Assembly (NCBI RefSeq): GCF_000017565.1
Contig: NC_009719.1
Span: forward strand, 1,054,001-1,118,000
Direction of reading: 5' to 3'
Length of the DNA: 64,000 nucleotides
Source: Parvibaculum lavamentivorans DS-1
GTDB lineage: Bacteria > Pseudomonadota > Alphaproteobacteria > Parvibaculales > Parvibaculaceae
This document shows positions 51,141 to 60,789 of the stretch, piece by piece; the first letter of the stretch is position 1; each line of letters begins with the position of its first letter. The position numbers and the translations under genes are program-made. The notes under the pieces were generated by a model. It ran no database searches, was not told where the DNA came from, and saw only the letters and a list, made by a program, of their open reading frames with translations.

Positions 51141-53258
51141 ATGGAAACGTCGACCATGCGCAAGAGGATGCCGGTTTCGGCGCTTGCCGATTTGAAGATC
51201 ATAGGCCCCGCGATCGGCTTGGCTTTCCGGAAGCTGGACCCTCGGACGCTCGTGAAGAACCCCGTCATGTTCGTGGTCGAGGTCGTCACGGTACTGACGA
51301 CTGTCCTCTTTCTGCGCGACCTGGTCGCTGGCGGAGCGGATCTGGGCTTCACCTTCCAAATCATCCTCTGGCTCTGGTTTACGGTGCTGTTCGCGAACTT
51401 TGCCGAGGCCGTGGCGGAAGGCCGCGGCAAGGCGCAGGCCGACACGCTCAGGCAGACAAGGACGGAAACGACGGCAAAGCGCCTGCTCCAGCCGGACAAC
51501 CGCGAATTGCACGAAAGCCTCCCGGCCGACCTGCTTCAGCCGGGCGATCTGGTGCTGGTCGAGGCGGGTGACATCATTCCCGGCGACGGCGAGGTGATCG
51601 ACGGAATGGCCTCGGTCAACGAAGCGGCGATCACGGGTGAATCCGCTCCCGTCATTCGCGAATCCGGCGGCGACCGGTCGGCCGTCACGGGTGGCACCAC
51701 GGTCATCTCGGACCGGATCGTGGTGCGGATCACCTCGGCGAAGGGGTCGTCCTTTCTCGATCGCATGATCGCCCTGGTCGAGGGCGCGCAGCGGCACAAG
51801 ACGCCGAACGAAGTTGCACTCAACGTCCTGCTTGCCGGCATGACCATCATCTTCGTCATCGCCACGGCGACCATTCCGGCCTTCGTTACCTATGCCGGCG
51901 GCTCCGTACCGGTCGTGGTCGTGGTTGCGTTGTTCGTGACGCTCATCCCGACCACCATCGGCGCCTTGCTGTCCGCCATCGGCATCGCGGGCATGGACCG
52001 TCTCGTCCGGTTCAACGTGCTCGCCATGTCCGGCCGCGCGGTTGAGGCAGCGGGCGACGTCGATACGCTTCTCCTCGACAAGACCGGCACCATCACGCTC
52101 GGCAATCGGCAGGCGACGGAATTCAGGCCGTTGCGCGGGGTCAGCGAGCGGGAACTTGCCGATGCGGCGCAGCTCGCCTCGCTTGCTGACGAGACACCGG
52201 AAGGTCGCTCCATCGTCGTGCTCGCCAAGGAGACGTACGGCATTCGTGGTCGCAATCTGGCGGAACTCAAAGCCAACTTCTTCCCTTTCACCGCGCAGAG
52301 CCGCATGAGCGGGGTCGAAGTCGACGGCTCCTGGACCCGTAAGGGCGCGGTCGATGCAATCCTCAACCACCTCAATGCATCGCCCACCACAGCAAATCCA
52401 GCCGGCATCGTTCGCCCGCAGCAGCCCGCGCTCGCCGCCGACGCGGTGCATGAGATCAACGCGATTGCCGAGGCAGTCGCAAAATCGGGCGGCACGCCGC
52501 TGGCTGTCGCCAGAGATGGGCGCCTTCTCGGCATCGTCCACCTCAAGGACATTGTGAAGGGCGGCATCCGCGAGCGCTTCGCCGAGCTTCGGCGCATGGG
52601 TATCCGGACCATCATGATCACCGGCGACAACCCGATGACGGCGGCGGCGATCGCGGCCGAAGCCGGCGTCGACGACTTCCTCGCCGAAGCAACGCCCGAA
52701 GACAAGCTGAAGCTCATCCGGGAAGAACAGGCCAAGGGCAAGCTCGTCGCCATGTGCGGCGACGGCACCAACGATGCGCCGGCTCTCGCCCAAGCCGATG
52801 TCGGGGTGGCGATGAACACGGGCACGCAGGCCGCCCGCGAGGCCGGCAACATGGTCGACCTCGATTCCAATCCGACCAAGCTGATCGAGATCGTCGAGAT
52901 CGGCAAGCAGTTGCTGATGACCCGTGGCTCGCTCACCACTTTCTCGATTGCCAATGACGTCGCGAAATATTTCGCGATCATCCCGGCGATGTTCCTTGCC
53001 TTCTACCCGCAGCTCGGCGCGCTCAATGTCATGAATCTCGCCAGCCCGCAAAGTGCGATCCTGTCGGCCATCATTTTCAACGCCGTCGTCATCATCGGGC
53101 TCATTCCGCTGGCATTGAAGGGCGTCGCCTACCGCGCCATCGGCGCCGGCCCGCTGTTGCGCCGCAACCTGCTGATCTACGGCCTTGGCGGGCTGATCGT
53201 ACCCTTCGCCGGAATCAAGCTCATCGACATGATCGTGACCACCCTGCATCTCGTCTGA
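51141..53258 (+). CDS. kdpB: KdpB, P-type ATPase subunit of the potassium pump
   Basis: A 705-residue catalytic subunit that hydrolyses ATP to drive potassium uptake through KdpA. Seen: the phosphorylation site [12 protein letters not shown], the dephosphorylation loop [19 protein letters not shown], the hinge [20 protein letters not shown], and the membrane segments [18 protein letters not shown] and [15 protein letters not shown]. Complete compared with the E. coli protein (682). ATG at 51141 is eight bases after GGAG; the ATG at 51135 is only two bases from it and less likely. In classical operons kdpA precedes kdpB; here kdpB comes first. Confidence 0.93.
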   Translation: METSTMRKRMPVSALADLKIIGPAIGLAFRKLDPRTLVKNPVMFVVEVVTVLTTVLFLRDLVAGGADLGFTFQIILWLWFTVLFANFAEAVAEGRGKAQADTLRQTRTETTAKRLLQPDNRELHESLPADLLQPGDLVLVEAGDIIPGDGEVIDGMASVNEAAITGESAPVIRESGGDRSAVTGGTTVISDRIVVRITSAKGSSFLDRMIALVEGAQRHKTPNEVALNVLLAGMTIIFVIATATIPAFVTYAGGSVPVVVVVALFVTLIPTTIGALLSAIGIAGMDRLVRFNVLAMSGRAVEAAGDVDTLLLDKTGTITLGNRQATEFRPLRGVSERELADAAQLASLADETPEGRSIVVLAKETYGIRGRNLAELKANFFPFTAQSRMSGVEVDGSWTRKGAVDAILNHLNASPTTANPAGIVRPQQPALAADAVHEINAIAEAVAKSGGTPLAVARDGRLLGIVHLKDIVKGGIRERFAELRRMGIRTIMITGDNPMTAAAIAAEAGVDDFLAEATPEDKLKLIREEQAKGKLVAMCGDGTNDAPALAQADVGVAMNTGTQAAREAGNMVDLDSNPTKLIEIVEIGKQLLMTRGSLTTFSIANDVAKYFAIIPAMFLAFYPQLGALNVMNLASPQSAILSAIIFNAVVIIGLIPLALKGVAYRAIGAGPLLRRNLLIYGLGGLIVPFAGIKLIDMIVTTLHLV

Positions 53259-53276
53259 CCGGAAAGGACTGCCGTC

Positions 53277-53357
53277 ATGGTGCCGATCTATTTCATTCTC
53301 GGACTTGCCGTTTTCGGTCTTCTGCTGGCGATGATCTTCGCCGTCGATCGAGCCTGA
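53277..53357 (+). CDS. second KdpF-like 26-residue membrane peptide
   Basis: A one-helix peptide starting MVPIYFILGLAVFGLLL and ending FAVDRA, 18 bases after kdpB and 26 before kdpA, with AAGGA eight bases before its ATG. It is KdpF-like in size and hydrophobicity but does not share the RPERF tail of the first copy. It may be a second small subunit or a diverged duplicate left by a gene-order change. It is too small for standard gene finding. Confidence 0.7.
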   Translation: MVPIYFILGLAVFGLLLAMIFAVDRA

Positions 53358-53383
53358 CCCTCAGGATACTGGAGTTATATCCG

Positions 53384-55066
53384 ATGCTTTCCTCTGCCAT
53401 CATTTTTGTCGTGTTCATTGTCGGTGGTACGGCCCTCCTGTCCTGGCCGCTCGGCCGCTACATGAAGTGGGCCATGGACCCGGCCGCCTCGGCCAGCCGC
53501 TCCGCGGACCGGTTCACCCACATGTTTCAAACCATCGGCGGCGGGGTCGCCCGTCAGTCACAGGACTGGAAAAGATACCTGACCGCCATGCTCGTCTTCA
53601 ATGCGATCATGTTCGTAGTGAGCTTCGCCATCCTGGCGCTGCAGCAATATCTGCCGCTCAACCCGGACGGCAAGGAAGCGATCGAGGGAAGCCTGATCTT
53701 CAACACGGCGGCTTCGTTCACCTCGAACACGAACTTGCAGCACTATTCCGGTGAAGTGTCGTTGAGCTACCTGTCGCAACTCGGCGCGCTGATGTGGCTT
53801 CAGTTCGTCTCGGCGGCTACCGGCATCGCGGCGCTGGCGGCACTCGCGCGCGGGCTGGCCGGCCGCGAGATGGGGAATTTCTTCGTCGACCTGCAGCGCG
53901 CGTCGTTCCTCGTCCTGCTACCGCTCGCCTTCGTGTTCGCTTGCGTGCTGGTCATTGGCGGACTGCCGATGACATTCGACGGGGCGGTTGTGGCGACAAC
54001 GCTGGAAGGTATTCAGCAGACCATAGCGCGCGGTCCCGTCGCCGCCTTTGTCGCGATCAAGCAGCTGGGAACGAATGGTGGCGGCTTCTTCGGACCGAAC
54101 AGCACGCATCCGCTCGAAAACCCCACCTTCTGGACCAACGCGATCGAGATGATCGCCATCATCCTCATCCCGATGGCCTGCGTGTGGATGTTCGGCCGTA
54201 TCGTCGGACGCACCCGTCACGCCGCCATCGTCTTCACCGTCATGCTGACGTTGCTTCTCGTGAAGATCACCGGTGCGGTCTGGTTCGAAGCAGCACCGAC
54301 ACAGGCCTTTGCCGGACTGCCGATCGAACAGGAGGTCGGCAATCTCGAAGGCAAGGAGCTGCGGTTCGGCGCAACCGGCGGTCCGCTTTGGTCGGTACTC
54401 ACCACCTCCACCAGCAATGGCTCCGTCGGTGCCATGCATGACAGCCTGAACCCCATGACGGGACTGATGCCGATGATCGGCATGTGGCTGAACGCGACTT
54501 TCGGTGGCGTCGGCGTCGGCATGATCAACATGTTCCTCTACATCATCGTCGGTGTGTTCATCGCCGGTATGATGGTCGGCCGTACCCCTGAATATCTGGG
54601 CTGGCGGGTGGAGGCGCGCGAGGTCAAGTTCGCGATCCTCGCGCTGGTTGCCCACGGGCTCTTCATTCTGGGTGGCACCGCCATTTTTGCCGCAACGCCG
54701 TGGGGCTTTGAGACTCTCAACAATACGGGCCCGCACGGCTTCAGCGAGATCCTTTATGAGTTCAGCTCCGCGAGCGCCAACAACGGATCGGGCTTCGAAG
54801 GGCTTGGCGACAACACCGCGCCCTGGAACATCGCTACCGGCATCATCATGCTGCTCGCGCGGTTCATACCGATCATCCTGCCATTGGCAATCGTCGGCTC
54901 GCTGATGGCGAAACGGCGCAATGCGGAATCGGTCGGCACGCTTGGCGTCGAAGACGGCACCTTTGGCGGCATGCTGCTCGCCACGATCCTCGTTGTCGGC
55001 GCTCTGACCTTCTTCCCCGCAGCCACGCTGGGGCCGATCGCCGAGCATCTAATGTACATGAACTAG
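53384..55066 (+). CDS. kdpA: KdpA, potassium-binding channel subunit
   Basis: A 560-residue membrane protein related to potassium channels. The four selectivity-filter-like stretches are present: SFTSNTNLQHYSG, GTNGGGFFGPNSTHP, TSNGSVGAMHDSLNPM and SASANNGSGFEGLG. Length matches KdpA (557 in E. coli). ATG at 53384, with CTGGAG about ten bases upstream. It lies after kdpB and the small peptide and 21 bases before kdpC. Confidence 0.94.
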   Translation: MLSSAIIFVVFIVGGTALLSWPLGRYMKWAMDPAASASRSADRFTHMFQTIGGGVARQSQDWKRYLTAMLVFNAIMFVVSFAILALQQYLPLNPDGKEAIEGSLIFNTAASFTSNTNLQHYSGEVSLSYLSQLGALMWLQFVSAATGIAALAALARGLAGREMGNFFVDLQRASFLVLLPLAFVFACVLVIGGLPMTFDGAVVATTLEGIQQTIARGPVAAFVAIKQLGTNGGGFFGPNSTHPLENPTFWTNAIEMIAIILIPMACVWMFGRIVGRTRHAAIVFTVMLTLLLVKITGAVWFEAAPTQAFAGLPIEQEVGNLEGKELRFGATGGPLWSVLTTSTSNGSVGAMHDSLNPMTGLMPMIGMWLNATFGGVGVGMINMFLYIIVGVFIAGMMVGRTPEYLGWRVEAREVKFAILALVAHGLFILGGTAIFAATPWGFETLNNTGPHGFSEILYEFSSASANNGSGFEGLGDNTAPWNIATGIIMLLARFIPIILPLAIVGSLMAKRRNAESVGTLGVEDGTFGGMLLATILVVGALTFFPAATLGPIAEHLMYMN

Positions 55067-55087
55067 AACAGGCCGGAGAACAGACAG

Positions 55088-55651
55088 ATGGAATCCTTCA
55101 TTGCCAGCATCCGCCTCGTCGCGGCCACCATGCTGATTTGCGTCGCCGGATATTCCGCGGCGGTCTGGGCCGTCGGCCAGGTTCTGATGCCCGGCAGCGC
55201 GCAAGGATCGCTGATCGCCGCCGCGGACGGAAAGGTGATTGGCAGCAGTCAGGTCGCGCAGAACTTCACCGAGCCGCGCTACTTCTGGCCCCGTCCCTCC
55301 GCCGTGGACTACAATGGCGCCGGCGCGGGCGGCAGCAACAAGTCGCCGACGAGCACGGATATTGCGGACCGGGCGCGCGAGACGGTCGCGCGCTATGGCG
55401 CTACCGCGGAAAACCCCTTGCCGGCCGAACTCGCGGCAGCTTCGGGCGCGGGGCTCGATCCGCATATCTCCGAGCGGGGGGCACTCTATCAGGCGGCGCG
55501 TGTCGCGCAGGCCCGGGGCTTGCCGCAGGCAGGCGTCGAAGCCCTGATCCACGAACATGCCTTCGCGCCGGGCGCCTTCCTGGCGCCGGACCGGCTGGTG
55601 AATGTGCTAGAACTCAACCTCGCGCTCGATCGGGTCGAGACAGCGGGATGA
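55088..55651 (+). CDS. kdpC: KdpC subunit of the potassium pump
   Basis: A 187-residue protein: one N-terminal membrane helix (about 10-32) and a soluble periplasmic domain with FTEPRYFWPRPSAVDYN, GGSNKSPTS, SGAGLDPHIS and GLPQAGVEALIHEH, all standard KdpC motifs. It supports potassium binding by the complex. GGAG precedes the ATG. Complete in length. Confidence 0.93.
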   Translation: MESFIASIRLVAATMLICVAGYSAAVWAVGQVLMPGSAQGSLIAAADGKVIGSSQVAQNFTEPRYFWPRPSAVDYNGAGAGGSNKSPTSTDIADRARETVARYGATAENPLPAELAAASGAGLDPHISERGALYQAARVAQARGLPQAGVEALIHEHAFAPGAFLAPDRLVNVLELNLALDRVETAG

Positions 55652-55714
55652 GCAAAGGCGAGGACGGCCACACGGAATGCACAAGGGGTTGGCGCTGAGA
55701 GGTTCGGACGGCTG

Positions 55715-58436
55715 ATGGCGGAAGATCGGCGTGACATCGACAAGCGTCCGTCGCCCGAGGCCTTGCTTGAAGCGGCCCGGCAGGAGGAAAGCCGGCGGGG
55801 CAAGCTCCGGATTTATGTCGGCGCCGCGCCTGGCGTCGGCAAGACATATGCGATGCTGGAAACGGCGCGCGCGCGAAAGAAGGATGGATACGACGTCGCC
55901 GTGGCTGTCGTGGAGACGCATGGGCGGAAGGAGACCCAGGCGCTCTTGAACGGCCTCGAGATCATGCCGCGCAAGCAGGTCGACTACAAAGGGCAGCGGC
56001 TTGAGGAAATGGATATCGACGCCGTCCTCGCGCGTCGGCCGCAGATCGCGCTTGTCGACGAGCTTGCCCATACCAATGCGCCAGGCAGCCGCCACCCGAA
56101 GCGGTATCTCGATGTCGAGGAACTTCTGAGCGCCGGCATCGACGTCTACACCACGGTCAACATCCAGCACATCGAAAGCCTGATCGACGTCGTCGCCCAG
56201 ATCACGCGGGTTCGCGTGCGCGAAACGGTTCCCGATTCCGTGTTCGACCGGGCCGACTCCGTGGAACTGGTCGACCTCACGCCCGAGGACCTGATTGCAC
56301 GGCTCAGGGAAGGAAAGGTCTATATTCCGCAGCAGGCCGAGCGCGCGCTGGAGAATTTTTTCGCGCCGGCCAAGCTGACGGCGCTCCGCGAACTCGCGCT
56401 GCGTCGGACGGCGGAGCGCGTGGACGAGCAGTTGCTCACGCAGATGCAGGCTCAGGCGATCTCCGGGCCGTGGGCCGCCGGCGAGCGCGTTCTCATCTGC
56501 ATCAGCGAAGACCCTCGCTCGGCGGGTCTCGTGCGCTACACCAAGCGTCTGGCCGACCGGTTGCGCGCACCCTGGACGGCGCTCTATGTCGAAACGGGGC
56601 GAAGCCTGCAATTGAGCGAGGAGGAGCGCGATAGGATTGCCGATACGCTCCGGCTGGCCGAGGCCCTTGGCGGTGAACCCGTAACGGTCCCCGGCGGCGA
56701 GCGGCGCATCGCCGACGATGTGATTGCCTTCAGCCAGGCCAACAACATCACGCACATCGTCATCGGGAAATCCACTCGCGCGCGCTGGTTCGAAATTCTG
56801 CACGGTTCGGTCGTGCATGATCTTGTGGGCCGAGCCGGCAACATAAGCGTGCATGTCATCGCGGGCGAGGAGCTTGCAGCGAACCCGATCCCGAAGAAGA
56901 CAGTGAAGCCGGCGGAAAGGCTTCAGACTTTCGATCCCAAGCCCTATGTCACGGCGACATCGGTGATCTTCCTGGCCGTCGCTCTGGGGGCGTTGCTATG
57001 GCCGTTGATCGGCGTCGAGAATATCGGCCTCGTCTTCCTCACCGGGATTGTCGGCATCGCCGTACGCTTCGGCCTGTGGCCGTCTCTCTACGCCAGCATT
57101 GTTTCGGCGCTCTGTTTCAATTTCTTTTTCACGGATCCTCATTACACGTTCATTATCGCCAATCCGACGAATATCGTCGCCGTCCTGTTCTTCACGATCG
57201 TCGCCATCATCGTCTCGAACGTTGCCGCGCGCGCGCATTCAGGCGCTCTCGGCGATGGAGCGGGCACGGACGACCGAGTCTCTCCACGCATTCAGCCGGA
57301 AACTGGCCGGTGTCGGCACGCTCGACGACGTGCTTTGGGTTATGGCCTACCAGACAGCGTTGATGCTGAAGGTCCGGGTCGTATTGCTGCTTCCGGAGAA
57401 CGGTTCCCTCGTGTTGAAGGCGGGCTATCCGCCGGAAGACATGCTGGACGAAGCCGATCTCGCGGCCGCCAAATGGGCATGGCAGACCAATCATTCGGCG
57501 GGTCGCGGCTCGGACACGCTTCCGGGCGCCAGGCGCCTCTTCCTGCCCATGCGCACCGGGCGCGGCGCCATAGGCGTCGTCGGCATCGACAGTGACAAGC
57601 CGGGCCCACTTTTCAGCCCCGACGAGCGCCGGTTGCTTGATGCCCTGGTCGATCAGGGGGCTCTGGCGATCGAGCGGGTACACCTTGTGGAGGATATGGA
57701 CCGGGTGGAGCGCGCCGCCGAAACCGAACGCTTGCGTTCGGCGCTGCTGACGTCGATTTCGCACGACCTCAAGACGCCGCTGGCCGCCATTCTCGGCTCC
57801 GCCGGCGCCTTGCGGGATCTGTCGGGCAGGCTCAGCGGTGCGGAGAGGGCCGATCTCCTCGGAACGATCGTCGACGAGTCGGAACGGCTCAACCGGTTTA
57901 TCGCCAATCTTCTCGACATGACGCGGCTGGAGTCTGGCGCCATCGCTCCGAATACCGCCCTGCACGATCTCGGTGAGATCGTCGGAAGCGCGCTTCGGCG
58001 CGCAGGCAGGATTCTGGCGCAGCACCGCGTCGAACTGGAACTGGCGCCCGGCCTGCCGATGCTCGAACTCGACGCCGTTCTGTTCGAACAGGTTCTGTTC
58101 AATCTCCTGGACAATGCGGCGAAATACGCACCGGCGGACACGACGATCCGCATCCAGGGCTGGCGCGACGGCGGCTCCGTCTGCTTGCAGGTTCTGGACG
58201 AAGGCGATGGCATTCCGTCCGATGATCTGGAACATATCTTCGACAAGTTCTTTCGCGCCCAGAAGGGCGACCGGGTCAGGGCCGGCACCGGGCTCGGACT
58301 GGCGATCTCGCGCGGCTTCGTCGAAGCTCTGCACGGAACGATCGCGGCAGCGAACCGGATCGACCGGTCCGGAGCCGTATTCACGATCAGGCTGCCGGTT
58401 CCGGTGAACTCGACAGAACTGGATACCGCCGCATGA
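55715..58436 (+). pseudogene. kdpD: kdpD sensor kinase with internal frameshift
   Basis: A KdpD coding region split between two frames. The first frame (ATG 55715) encodes the KdpD domain (Walker A GAAPGVGKT 36-44; VDELAHTNAPGSRHPKRY), a universal-stress-like domain (GERVLICISEDPRS) and four membrane helices up to NVAARA (about residue 507), then runs on in nonsense to 57595. The second frame takes over at once with RIQALSAMERARTTESLHAFSRKL and encodes the GAF-like region, the His box SISHDLKTPLAAIL and the ATPase motifs NLLDNAAKY and GTGLGLAISRG, to 58436. Adding two bases to the CG run at 57226-57236 gives one protein of 907 residues, close to E. coli KdpD (894). An ATG at 57255 could start a separate kinase half. 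True mutation, phase switch or sequencing error cannot be told apart here. Confidence 0.85.
57226..57236 (+). other. CG dinucleotide run at the kdpD frameshift
   Basis: Eleven alternating bases CGCGCGCGCGC lie exactly where the reading frame changes. Loss of one CG unit from a 13-base run would produce the observed shift. Confidence 0.75.
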
Positions 58437-59122
58437 GCCCCGCCTCCCATCGCGTACTCGTCATCGACGACGAACCGCCGATCCGCAAACTGTTGCGCAT
58501 GGGCCTGAGTGCGCATGGCTATGAAATTCAGGAGGCGCCGAACGGCAGGACGGCTCTGGACATGCTTGCGCAGAATCCGGATTTGATCATCCTCGATCTC
58601 GGGCTGCCGGACATTCAGGGGCTTGACCTGCTGCGGACGATCCGAAGCCGCAACGAGAGCGTTCCGATTGTCGTCCTGTCCAGCCGTGGCGACGAGACCG
58701 GCAAAGTCGAGGCACTCGACCTCGGCGCCGACGACTATGTGACGAAGCCTTTCGGCATGGATGAATTGCTTGCACGAATGAGGGCGGCGCTTCGCCACCG
58801 GCTTCAGATGCAGGGCGAGCGACCGGTCTTTCATGTCGACGCGCTTGCCGTCGACCTCGTGCGACGCATCGTCAAAGTGAACGATAACGAGGTGAAGCTG
58901 TCTCCCAAGGAATACGACCTGCTACGCGTTCTCGTTCAGCACGCGGGCAAGGTGTTGACGCACAGATTTTTGCTCGGCGAGTTGTGGGACGAACTGACTG
59001 ACGCCCAATATCTGAGGGTCTATGTCCGCCAACTCAGACAAAAGATCGAACCCGATCCCGAACGGCCGGAATATATCCTGACCGAAACCGGGATTGGCTA
59101 CAGGCTGCGCGCACCGGATTGA
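58433..59122 (+). CDS. kdpE: KdpE response regulator
   Basis: A 229-residue OmpR-type regulator: receiver domain (about 6-120) with acidic pocket D12/D13, phosphoacceptor D55 (LIILDLGLPD) and K105 (VTKPFG); winged-helix domain (about 130-227) with KLSPKEYDLLRVLVQHAGKVLTHR read in two parts and YVRQLRQKIE. It activates kdp transcription when phosphorylated by KdpD under potassium limitation or osmotic stress. Its ATG overlaps the kdpD stop (ATGA), so it is translated by coupling to the second half of kdpD. Confidence 0.93.
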   Translation: MSPASHRVLVIDDEPPIRKLLRMGLSAHGYEIQEAPNGRTALDMLAQNPDLIILDLGLPDIQGLDLLRTIRSRNESVPIVVLSSRGDETGKVEALDLGADDYVTKPFGMDELLARMRAALRHRLQMQGERPVFHVDALAVDLVRRIVKVNDNEVKLSPKEYDLLRVLVQHAGKVLTHRFLLGELWDELTDAQYLRVYVRQLRQKIEPDPERPEYILTETGIGYRLRAPD

Positions 59123-59404
59123 TGAGAGAGCGGGAGAGGGGGGCTCTTCAGGGACCACGCCACGGTTTCAGCTGCCCTGCCAGTGGGCGGTTTCTGTATT
59201 CAAGTTGTCGTGCGCTGCGTGTGCACTCGCAAGGCAAAATCGCCTGCAAAGCGACGTCTCGTGCCGACAAAAATCGTAGAAAAGGTGGCGCACGTCTGTA
59301 ATCTGCGTATGAAATTCACCAGTCTGTCCAAAGAGAAATTGGACGGACCGAAATAAAAAGATAAGGAAAATTAAGGGCTTGGCTAATTGTATAGCTGTGG
59401 CGCT

Positions 59405-59473
59405 CATGATGGATTTGAGCGAGTTGGCTTTTACCTCAATGACTTGGAAGGGACCGTGTGCTCTGCGTGTGCA
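59405..59473 (+). repeat. 69-base dispersed repeat, copy 2
   Basis: Matches 42718-42786 at 56 of 69 positions without gaps. Its 3' end (GTGTGCTCTGCGTGTGCA) also resembles 59209-59225 about 250 bases upstream, which suggests a family with several decayed copies. Confidence 0.65.
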
Positions 59474-59703
59474 TAGGCAAAGTGAAAGTGCACGGCTGTC
59501 TAAAGCCTTCACACAGCGACCAACGAAGGCGCGCCTGCCAAACGGAAAAACCTTGGGGCACAGCAGTAGCGCGGCGAACGCTGTCTGTCATTCCATCCAG
59601 CGGTAACTCTGCCGGCTCACCGCGCGGGTTCGGACATTCCCTCAGTTCATACATAGTTCTCTGTTGGAATTTGACGCAGTGGCTGGGCTGCTGAAAGGTC
59701 TCC

Positions 59704-59727
59704 CATACCAATCGAGGTATGTTTTTT
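59704..59727 (+). promoter_or_regulatory. inverted repeat followed by T run before the hydratase gene
   Basis: CATACC (59704-59709), AATCGA, GGTATG (59716-59721), then six T. On the plus strand it could end a transcript coming from kdp. Lying 43 bases before the next ATG, it could also be an operator for a TetR-type repressor. Both readings fit. Confidence 0.45.
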
Positions 59728-59769
59728 CGATATGCGCGTCGAAGCGTGTGAAAAGCGGGAGAGGCAGGA

Positions 59770-60663
59770 ATGGCTGCGGAAGGCGTCGAATACGAGCAGG
59801 TGATCTATGAAATGCCGGCTCCCAAGGTGGCGCGGATCGTGATGAACCGGCCCAGTCGGCGCAACGCGCAGGGCATCACAATGACGTACGAACTGGACGA
59901 CGCGTTCAAGCGAGCCTGTCACGACGAACAGATCAATGTGATTATCCTCGCCGCCTCCGGCGATCATTGGAACTCAGGCCATGACGTCAGTGGAGAGGGA
60001 CCGCGCAACCCCTCGCTAGAGCAGGTCACCGGGCTTTGGAGCGACTACGGTGGCAAGGGCTGGGATGGTCCCTACGGTCGCGAGAGGGAAATCTATCTTG
60101 AGATCACCGAACGCTGGCGCAATGCGCCGAAGCCGGTAATCGCGGAAATCCAGGGGTCCGTGATCTCGGGCGGAATCATACTGACCTGGATGTGTGATCT
60201 CATCGTCTGCTCGGAGGAAGCGCGCTTTCGTGACGCCACCGCAGCGGAGATGGGCATTCCTGGCGTGGAGTTCTGGCAGCATCCCTACGAGATGAGCGTC
60301 CGTCAGGCGAAGGAATGGTTGATGACCGGCGGTTGGATGACTGCGCAGGAAGCTGAACGGCGGGGCATGGTCAACCATGTCGTCCCGCGCGGGCAGTTGA
60401 CGGCGCGAACGCTCGAGCTGGCCGAGACCATCGCCGCCCGGAATCCCTTCACCATGAAGCTAGTGAAGCAAGCAATGAACTTCGCGCAGGACCAAATGGG
60501 GCGCAAGGCAACGGTGGACTTTGCTTTTCATCTTCACCAGATCGGGCATATGCAGGCGATGCTCACCAATGGGATTCCGATCGACATCGATAGCATGCCC
60601 CCTGCGATGCGCGCGACCATCAATAAGGCGCTAGCTGCGCGTGAAACTGCATCTGCAGGTTAG
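59770..60663 (+). CDS. enoyl-CoA hydratase/isomerase family protein
   Basis: A 297-residue crotonase-fold protein. The oxyanion-hole regions are SGDHWNSGHDVSGEG and EIQGSVISGGIILTWMCDL; PGVEFWQHPYEM and RRGMVNHVVPRG follow in the usual order. It hydrates or isomerises an acyl-CoA double bond in beta-oxidation-like catabolism; an unusually long loop after GHDVSG (about residues 76-115) suggests a bulky or non-standard acyl group. AGGCAGGA precedes the ATG. It heads a same-strand set with a carrier and two SDRs, so a terpenoid, steroid or cyclic acid pathway is possible (inference). Confidence 0.85.
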   Translation: MAAEGVEYEQVIYEMPAPKVARIVMNRPSRRNAQGITMTYELDDAFKRACHDEQINVIILAASGDHWNSGHDVSGEGPRNPSLEQVTGLWSDYGGKGWDGPYGREREIYLEITERWRNAPKPVIAEIQGSVISGGIILTWMCDLIVCSEEARFRDATAAEMGIPGVEFWQHPYEMSVRQAKEWLMTGGWMTAQEAERRGMVNHVVPRGQLTARTLELAETIAARNPFTMKLVKQAMNFAQDQMGRKATVDFAFHLHQIGHMQAMLTNGIPIDIDSMPPAMRATINKALAARETASAG

Positions 60664-60789
60664 AGCTTCTGGCCTTCGACGCGGTCGGCATCCGCGTACT
60701 ACCGGGGAGTTCGTAACAAGGATGGCGCCGTCTCCGTTTCTTAACGTTGGCGATGACCACTCTCAAGCATTCGAGAGCAAGGCAACAGC

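Larger units (their letters stand above)
59123..59769. other. 647-base spacer with repeats between kdp and the accessory cluster
   Basis: No convincing gene. It carries a partial repeat at 59209-59225 (CGTGCGCTGCGTGTGCA), the second copy of the 69-base repeat (59405-59473) and an inverted repeat with a T run (59704-59727). The mix looks like decayed mobile DNA at a junction between core operon and accessory genes. Confidence 0.55.

Noticed and set aside
59436-59711. 91-residue minus-strand frame with protein-like composition
   Set aside because: It spans part of the dispersed repeat, has no ribosome site and no recognisable domain; it may be a remnant of a mobile element but cannot be supported as a gene.
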